Part shown: in pieces, positions 58,950 to 64,000 of the stretch
How the letters are laid out: every line of letters begins with the position of its first letter
Numbering within the stretch: the first letter of the stretch is position 1
DNA from: Erysipelotrichaceae bacterium
GTDB lineage: Bacteria > Bacillota_I > Bacilli_A > Erysipelotrichales > Erysipelotrichaceae
NCBI GenBank assembly: GCA_017442805.1
Contig: JAFRZA010000043.1
Span: 1-64,000, forward strand
Length of the DNA: 64,000 nt
Direction of reading: 5' to 3'
The notes under the pieces: generated by a model
Seen by the model: only the letters and a program-made list of their open reading frames with translations
What the model was told of the DNA's origin: nothing
Databases searched by the model: none
Position numbers and translations under genes: made by a program

Positions 58950-60116
58950 TTACTGTGCAATTGTCTTTTTCTTTTCCCGGTAGTACAGCCATAACAGGAA
59001 AAGCGATGCCAGGCCGAATGCGGCCAGGGTGAACAGAGCGCTGTTGATGCCGATGCTGTCCTCCAGATAACCGGTCAGAAGCGGGGCGATCAGCGATGGA
59101 ATGTTGTTGTAGATGGCCAGGCCGATCAGCTGGCCGGAAGACTTCAGGCTCTCCGGCGATTCATCATCCACAAGTTCCTTGGTGGCAACCATGGTCAAGG
59201 GGAAAGTGAAGCCCTGCAGAACGGACAGAACCAGCACGAAGTTCAGGCTGTCGGACATGCCGTAAAGCAGGTAGCGCAGGGAATAGATGATCACGGAAAA
59301 ACCATAGACCGCTATGGCGCCATACCGTCTGACGAGCCGGTTGCCGGTAAAGAACAGCGGCAGCTCGCAGAGTGCCATGACTGACCAGAACAGAGACACA
59401 TGTCTCTCCACTCCGCCGACATAGAGGATCTTGTCGACGATTATGAAGTCGATGGCTACCATCATCGTGTAGCAGAAGGTCAGCGAAGCGACGATGAGGA
59501 CGTAGGTTTTCTTCTTCATCAGCTTGCCGACATCGCTCCAGTTGATCTTCTCGTTGGAAATCTTGATGGCATCCTCCATCATGGCATTCACCATGATCAG
59601 CAGGGCGATGGCGATGACCGCAGCCAGCGCCAGCATCTTATAAGTTCCCTTCTCGACGATCCGGCTGATCATTTCCGAGCCGACAGCCCAGCCGATTGAG
59701 CCATAAGCCCGGATGATGCCGTAGCGTCTCTTCAGTTCATCTCCGCTTTCCAACGCATAACTGTCATAGACGTTGATGACGACCTTGAAGAACATGATGA
59801 CCAGTGAAGCGGCGATGAAATGGAAAAGGTAGTTGTATTCGCTGTGGCGGTAAAGCAGAACGCAGCAGACGGCAAACACCACATTCATGATGTTCAGATA
59901 GCGCTTGATGGTCCGGTTCCTGTCGCACAGATAGCCGACGAGAAACTGCAGAACGGTTCCCAGAACGGCACCGAAGGAAAGAATGGCGCTTCTCTGCATG
60001 GCGCTGTAGCCGATGTTGGTAAGATACGGAATCAGAAGGCAATAGGCAATCGCCTGAGCTACGTATTCAATAAAGAATGTAATCTTAAACATCAGCAGTT
60101 TCTTCTTATCGTTCAT
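58950..60116 (-). CDS. MFS transporter, 388 aa
   Basis: Twelve predicted membrane helices in two six-helix halves, with the cytoplasmic loop YLCDRNRTIKRY after helix 2 (the motif A position) and a long basic stretch (GKLMKKKTY) between the halves. The pattern resembles the LacY/nucleoside-type MFS_1_like group, but no substrate residues can be assigned. Start at 60116 has AAGGAGG 8 nt upstream; the ATG at 60137 is upstream of that site and is rejected. Confidence 0.88.
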   Translation of the reverse strand: MNDKKKLLMFKITFFIEYVAQAIAYCLLIPYLTNIGYSAMQRSAILSFGAVLGTVLQFLVGYLCDRNRTIKRYLNIMNVVFAVCCVLLYRHSEYNYLFHFIAASLVIMFFKVVINVYDSYALESGDELKRRYGIIRAYGSIGWAVGSEMISRIVEKGTYKMLALAAVIAIALLIMVNAMMEDAIKISNEKINWSDVGKLMKKKTYVLIVASLTFCYTMMVAIDFIIVDKILYVGGVERHVSLFWSVMALCELPLFFTGNRLVRRYGAIAVYGFSVIIYSLRYLLYGMSDSLNFVLVLSVLQGFTFPLTMVATKELVDDESPESLKSSGQLIGLAIYNNIPSLIAPLLTGYLEDSIGINSALFTLAAFGLASLFLLWLYYREKKKTIAQ

Positions 60117-60228
60117 GGTTCCCGCCTCCTTTTTCATTTTACCACACCCTGTCTTTCCCTTCTTTTGCGAAGCCCCGAAAATTTTTCTCGCTTTTTCAGC
60201 AAAATACTATATAATGGTTATGCACCTT

Positions 60229-60316
60229 GGAGAGTTGGCCGAGCGGTTTAAGGCACCATCTTGGAAAGGTGGCGATGTGAAAGCATCCGTGAGTTCGAAT
60301 CTCATGCTCTCCGCCA
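60229..60316 (+). tRNA. tRNA-Ser (anticodon GGA)
   Basis: Class II tRNA of 88 nt: acceptor GGAGAGT/GCTCTCC with a terminal T-G pair, anticodon loop CTTGGAAAG with GGA, a long variable arm, T-arm GAGTTCGAATC, discriminator G and encoded CCA at 60314-60316. TATAAT lies at 60210-60215. Confidence 0.96.
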
Positions 60317-60324
60317 TTACAGAC

Positions 60325-60355
60325 AAAAGAACCTGTCTCACAGATCGGTTCTTTT
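60325..60355 (+). terminator. Terminator of tRNA-Ser
   Basis: AAAAGAACC (60325-60333) pairs with GGTTCTTTT (60347-60355), followed by TT. Confidence 0.82.
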
Positions 60356-60385
60356 TTCATGTGCTATAATCGTTATGGAAATCTT

Positions 60386-61090
60386 ATGGGAACTGTTGTT
60401 TTGTTTTACATACTCTTAATCCTCTTCATCATTTTTGTATTCTTTGCTTTCTATCGATCCAACGACAGTGACACAGACACTCCTGTGACGCCGCCGATAA
60501 TCGTTCCCAAAAAGCCATTAAGTGAGCAGGAAGCTTTTGGCATTGCCGGTGAGCAGCAAGTAGGTTACATGCTCAAAAGGATTGCCGCATCCTGCAATGG
60601 TCATGTATTTAATGATTATACATTTGCTGATCAGCAGGGCTATTCAACAAACATTGACCATCTGCTCATATGCAAAGGCGGTTTATTTATCATCGAAACA
60701 AAGGCGAATAAGGGCATTATTTACGGAAGCGATCGGGATGAATTATGGTATGCCGTAAAGGAAGAGTGGCAGGAAAACAGAGAGTTCAAAAACCCGGTAC
60801 TCCAGAATCAGGGCCACATCAACCACCTTCGCCGAATGATGGGGCAGAATCCGCCTAAGATGATTTCGATGATTATTTTTACATCAGCGAAATCACTCAA
60901 TAATGTCGTCAGTTCTTGCACCTATGATATTGATTCCGCTTCCCGTTTCCTGATGGAAAAGACAAAGACGGACAAATACAGCCCTAAAACCGTCGAACGG
61001 ATTTATCGCGAACTTATTTACATAAGAGAAGAATTCGGCATTTCCATTGAGGAACATAACGCCATTGTGAAAGACAGATTCTGTTCTTAA
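60386..61090 (+). CDS. NERD-domain protein, 234 aa, AT-rich
   Basis: One N-terminal membrane helix (about residues 4-24) then a nuclease-related domain: GEQQVGYMLKRI, NIDHLLICKGGLFIIETKANKG (split; the core D and E-x-K of the nuclease fold). NERD proteins are predicted DNA-processing or restriction-like nucleases. Its sequence is visibly AT-richer than neighbours and it starts 70 bp after tRNA-Ser, both signs of acquisition. The start is uncertain: ATG 60386 is 16 nt after a TATAAT and has no ribosome site. Confidence 0.85.
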   Translation: MGTVVLFYILLILFIIFVFFAFYRSNDSDTDTPVTPPIIVPKKPLSEQEAFGIAGEQQVGYMLKRIAASCNGHVFNDYTFADQQGYSTNIDHLLICKGGLFIIETKANKGIIYGSDRDELWYAVKEEWQENREFKNPVLQNQGHINHLRRMMGQNPPKMISMIIFTSAKSLNNVVSSCTYDIDSASRFLMEKTKTDKYSPKTVERIYRELIYIREEFGISIEEHNAIVKDRFCS

Positions 61091-61135
61091 TTTGTGATTG
61101 AGCAATTTCCCATGCCGATTATATCGATAGAAGTA

Positions 61136-61161
61136 AAATCTCCTGCCTGAACAGGAGATTT
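61136..61161. terminator. Bidirectional terminator between NERD and rsmD genes
   Basis: AAATCTCCTG and CAGGAGATTT form a 10-bp stem; T-runs on both sides. The rsmD stop codon overlaps its edge. Confidence 0.85.
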
Positions 61162-61732
61162 ATTCTGTTGTATTGTTGCCCAGCTGATAGAAATGCATGT
61201 GGGAAAGACCGTAAGTCTTCTCCCGGTATTTCACCAGGCTGCCGTACTCCTCAGCCAGCTCCAGGTCCTTTTCGCTTCTGATGGCCAGAGAACCGTTTTC
61301 ATCAAGAAGATTACCGGAACCAAGCGCCTGCATCAGCGGTTCGTAGAGTTCCGGCTGGGTAAAGGGCGGGTCGGCGTATATTAAGTCGAACTTATATCCC
61401 AATCCATCAAGTCTTCTGATGGCGTTGAAGACATCTTCCTTACACACTTCGTGACGTATGTCCTTCAGCCTGCAGTTGTCAATATTCTTTTTAATGACTG
61501 CCACCGCTTCCCGGCCGGCATCAACCATGACCGTCAACTGAGCTCCCCGGCTCATGGCTTCAATGCCTACCGAGCCACTGCCGGAAAACAGATCAAGAAA
61601 ACGGCTGTCTTCAACTCTGAACTGCCAGATGTTGAACAGCGATTCCTTGATCCGGTCGGTGATCGGTCTGGTATCCAGACCCTTGGGCGCCTCAAGACGG
61701 CGGTTACGGGCGATTCCTGAAATTACGCGCAT
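61160..61732 (-). CDS. rsmD: 16S rRNA (guanine966-N2)-methyltransferase
   Basis: SAM methyltransferase. N-terminal MRVISGIARNRRLEAPKG, DLFSGSGSVGIEAMSRGA (SAM loop) and catalytic DLIYADPPF (about residues 117-125) are diagnostic. 190 residues. AAGGAG 7 nt before the ATG. It sits alone, divergent from the MalY-like gene. Confidence 0.95.
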   Translation of the reverse strand: MRVISGIARNRRLEAPKGLDTRPITDRIKESLFNIWQFRVEDSRFLDLFSGSGSVGIEAMSRGAQLTVMVDAGREAVAVIKKNIDNCRLKDIRHEVCKEDVFNAIRRLDGLGYKFDLIYADPPFTQPELYEPLMQALGSGNLLDENGSLAIRSEKDLELAEEYGSLVKYREKTYGLSHMHFYQLGNNTTE

Positions 61733-61831
61733 TGGTTTCTCCTTACTTAAATATTACTCTATTTCTCCGGAAAACAGAATCAGCGTCCTGTAGGTCATGT
61801 TATAATCTAACTGAAAAAAGAGGGTGTAAAT

Positions 61832-62998
61832 ATGATTGATTTTGATACCATCCTGCAGCGTAAGGGAACCAACTGTCATAAATGGGATTCTCTGGTCAGT
61901 GAATACGGCAAAGACAACGACATCATACCCATGGGCATTGCCGACATGGATTTTCCCTGCAGCGACGAGATACTTGCCGCTCTGCGGAAAAAAATCGATG
62001 AACGGGCTTTCGGCTACTGCGAAGATCCCCTGGACGGCTTAAGGGAACTGATCGTCGAGCGCTATAACGCCAGAGACTACAACATCACCGCTGATGACAT
62101 CGTCATCGCTACCGGCGTCGTCTACGCCATCAACAATGTCATCCGCGCCTTCAGCAAGCCCGGCGATAAGATCGTCCTTCCGGTGCCTTACTATACCCCC
62201 TTCAGACCATTGGTTGAGAAAAACGGCTGTCAGGTTCTGGAATGCCCGATGGTCATCCGTAACGGCCGCTATGAAATGGACCTGGCTGCCATTGAGGACG
62301 CCGTTGACGAAAGAACCACCATGTTCATCTTCTGCAACCCGCATAACCCGACCGGACGCATCTTTGATGAAGATGAGCTGCGGGAAGTGGCTGATTTCTG
62401 TCAGAGACATGCTCTCTGGATCATCAACGACGAGATCCACGCCGATTTCACTCTCAACAAGCCGATGAGATCAATTCTCAACATCAGCGAATACACCCGC
62501 TCTCATACCTTCACCTTCCTGAGCGCCACCAAGACCTTTAACCTGGCCGGCATGAAGATGTCCTTCGGATTCATTACCGATCCCCAGTGCCGTGACCGTT
62601 ATCACCAGCAGGCCGGATTAACCGGTCTGGAAAGCATCAACAGTCTGGCTCCGGAGGCCGTCAAGGCGGCCTACCGTTCTTCCGCTCTCTGGGAAAAGGG
62701 ACTGATTGACTATCTGCGCGCCAACTGCGCCTACGCCTGCCAGTTCATTAAGGAGAGACTGCCTCAGATAACCGTTTATCCCAATGAGGGGACCTATCTG
62801 TTATGGCTGGACATGCGCAATTGCGGCATTGAAGCGGAAAAGCTGAACGAATATCTCATCAACGAGGCTCACGTTCAGCTCAATGACGGCGTCTACTACG
62901 GCAGACAGTTCGCCGGTTATCAGCGCATGAACTGTGCCCTGCCGCTTAGCCAGTTGAGGGAAGCGCTGGAAAGAATGGAAAAAGCCCTGAACCGGTGA
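61832..62998 (+). CDS. MalY/PatB-type aminotransferase (cystathionine beta-lyase-like), 388 aa
   Basis: PLP-dependent class I/II enzyme. Typical MalY start DFDTILQRKGTNCHKWD, GIADMDFPCSDEI, then IFCNPHNPTGR and the PLP lysine in SATKTFNLAGMK (about residue 233); final RMNCALPLSQL. Family members cleave C-S bonds of cystathionine or cysteine conjugates. AGAGGG lies upstream. It may be cotranscribed with tmk and holB, but a TATAAT precedes tmk at 63005-63010. Confidence 0.92.
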   Translation: MIDFDTILQRKGTNCHKWDSLVSEYGKDNDIIPMGIADMDFPCSDEILAALRKKIDERAFGYCEDPLDGLRELIVERYNARDYNITADDIVIATGVVYAINNVIRAFSKPGDKIVLPVPYYTPFRPLVEKNGCQVLECPMVIRNGRYEMDLAAIEDAVDERTTMFIFCNPHNPTGRIFDEDELREVADFCQRHALWIINDEIHADFTLNKPMRSILNISEYTRSHTFTFLSATKTFNLAGMKMSFGFITDPQCRDRYHQQAGLTGLESINSLAPEAVKAAYRSSALWEKGLIDYLRANCAYACQFIKERLPQITVYPNEGTYLLWLDMRNCGIEAEKLNEYLINEAHVQLNDGVYYGRQFAGYQRMNCALPLSQLREALERMEKALNR

Positions 62999-63028
62999 CA
63001 TATGCTATAATTTAAGGTGGAGTTTAAG

Positions 63029-63664
63029 ATGGAAAAAGGACTGTTCATAACCTTAGAGGGCTGTGAAGGCTCGGGAAAAACCACTGCTGCCAAGACCGTA
63101 AGCCGTAAACTGACGGAAGACGGTTTTGACGTGCTCTATACCCGGGAGCCCGGCGGCATCGACATCGCCGAACAGATCAGAAGAGTCATCCTGGACATCA
63201 ACAACACCGCCATGGACGAAAGGACCGAAGCCCTGCTGTTTGCGGCCAGCCGCCGCCAGCACCTGGTCGAAAAGGTCATCCCCGCTCTGGAGCAGGGAAA
63301 GATCGTCATCTGCGACCGCTTCATCGACTCCTCGCTGGCCTACCAGGGCTATGCCCGGGGCATCGGCATGGACAACGTCATGAAGATCAACGAATTCGCC
63401 ATCGACAAGCACATGCCGGATCTGACCGTCTATTTTGCCATCGATCCTGAAGATGGTCTGAAGAGGCTGACCGGCAGAGATGAGATCAACCGTCTGGACG
63501 TGGAAAAGGTCAACTTCCATAAGAAGGTTCAGGAAGGCTACGAAAAGCTGCTGGAGATGTTCCCGGAAAGGATCAGGACCATTGACGCCTCGAAAGACCG
63601 TCAGACCGTCGCCGAGGACTGTTACCGGCTGATCAGAAACTGGCTGAGGGAACGAGATGTTTAG
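63029..63664 (+). CDS. tmk: Thymidylate kinase
   Basis: Phosphorylates dTMP to dTDP. P-loop [28 protein letters not shown] (the DR(Y/E)-like EPGG motif), [15 protein letters not shown]. 211 residues. Start at 63029 is chosen by GGTGGAG about 6 nt upstream; the GTG at 63017 belongs to that site. It overlaps holB by 8 bp, a conserved tmk-holB order. Confidence 0.96.
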   Translation: MEKGLFITLEGCEGSGKTTAAKTVSRKLTEDGFDVLYTREPGGIDIAEQIRRVILDINNTAMDERTEALLFAASRRQHLVEKVIPALEQGKIVICDRFIDSSLAYQGYARGIGMDNVMKINEFAIDKHMPDLTVYFAIDPEDGLKRLTGRDEINRLDVEKVNFHKKVQEGYEKLLEMFPERIRTIDASKDRQTVAEDCYRLIRNWLRERDV

Positions 63665-64000
63665 AGAAATCCTCCAGCGTCAGCAGCCGACCGTCTACCA
63701 GATCCTGTCCAATTCCCTGAAGGACAGCAAGCTGTCGCACTGCTATCTGTTTACCGGTCCCAAGGGCACGCCCAAGAAGGAGACAGCCCTGTTGCTGGCT
63801 CAGAGTCTGGTCTGCGAAAAGAAAGGTGACTGGGCCTGCGAAGAGTGCGCCAGCTGCCGGAGAGTTCAGGAAGGCAACTATGGTGATCTGGTTTACATCG
63901 ACGGCGCAGGCAAGCCCATCAAGGTCGAAATGATCGATGCCCTGAAGACCCGCTTTGAAAAGACCGCTCTGGAAAAGAACGGCCACAAGATCTTCATCAT
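63657..64000 (+). CDS. holB: DNA polymerase III delta' subunit, 5' part
   Basis: Open frame from ATG 63657 to the window end, 114 residues seen. [22 protein letters not shown] is the degenerate P-loop region, followed by the zinc finger [18 protein letters not shown] and [15 protein letters not shown]. Clamp-loader subunit that opens the sliding clamp. Partial because the window ends. Confidence 0.92.
   Translation, partial: MFREILQRQQPTVYQILSNSLKDSKLSHCYLFTGPKGTPKKETALLLAQSLVCEKKGDWACEECASCRRVQEGNYGDLVYIDGAGKPIKVEMIDALKTRFEKTALEKNGHKIFI

Noticed and set aside
60300-61165. Attachment-site repeat of the tRNA-Ser 3' end
   Set aside because: No direct repeat of the tRNA 3' end was found after the NERD gene.

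Overview
This 64 kb window is a chromosomal segment of a Gram-positive bacterium of the Bacillota, and the gene content and order point most to the Erysipelotrichia (lineage is inference, moderate confidence). Evidence includes an ecfA1-ecfA2-ecfT-truA run, tatD-rnmV-rsmA-ispE-glmU-prs, the RNA polymerase delta subunit rpoE, lipoproteins with lipobox signals, and strong AGGAGG-type ribosome binding sites. Most genes are on the minus strand, densely packed, with many 1-11 bp overlaps. No insertion sequence, CRISPR array, rRNA or prophage was seen, and no gene-free stretch exceeds 300 bases.

Layout. 0-3 kb: tRNA-Thr, small membrane proteins, a DUF1232 protein, GtrA and a nitroreductase-fold protein. 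3-7.4 kb: a three-gene ABC importer (binding lipoprotein, fused double permease, ATPase) of the Fe(III)/polyamine-like class. 7.6-14.9 kb: a sugar/cell-wall region with a mannose-family PTS lacking a visible IIA, a cytoplasmic ceramidase-like protein, three tandem SIS phosphosugar-binding paralogues and divergent murQ. 14.9-20.2 kb: an ABC exporter, tRNA-Leu(GAG), truA and the ECF vitamin-transporter module, whose ecfA1 has an in-frame amber codon. 20.2-30.3 kb: an acidic repeat protein and a 49-residue look-alike, envelope lipoproteins, DUF885, galE, a LOG protein, VanY-type carboxypeptidase, tRNA-Asn, Nudix, a SIS isomerase and a C_GCAxxG_C_C protein. 30.3-32.2 kb: an ECF sigma factor flanked by two related sensor-domain proteins. 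32.3-36.6 kb: ornithine/proline catabolism (rocD, rocA/pruA) and a CofE-like ligase. 36.7-41 kb: an AT-rich BamE-like protein, tmRNA, rpoE, a YczE-like membrane protein, a degenerate LplA-like protein and an HD phosphohydrolase. 41-47.8 kb: prs, glmU, ispE, rsmA, rnmV, tatD, mnmE. 47.8-54.4 kb: the F1Fo ATP synthase operon with atpH and atpA fused into one ORF and a c subunit carrying two membrane carboxylates. 54.5-64 kb: an MsrA-DNPH1 fusion, CCA-adding enzyme, HAD phosphatase, upp, tsaC/ywlC-type gene, MFS transporter, tRNA-Ser, NERD protein, rsmD, MalY-type lyase, tmk and the start of holB.

The strongest leads are the MsrA-DNPH1 fusion, the delta-alpha ATP synthase fusion with a probable Na+-type two-carboxylate rotor, the nonsense codon in ecfA1, the PTS/ceramidase-like/triple-SIS/MurQ neighbourhood, and the sigma-factor operon with duplicated sensor domains. 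All calls come from reading sequence and motifs; no database search was run.
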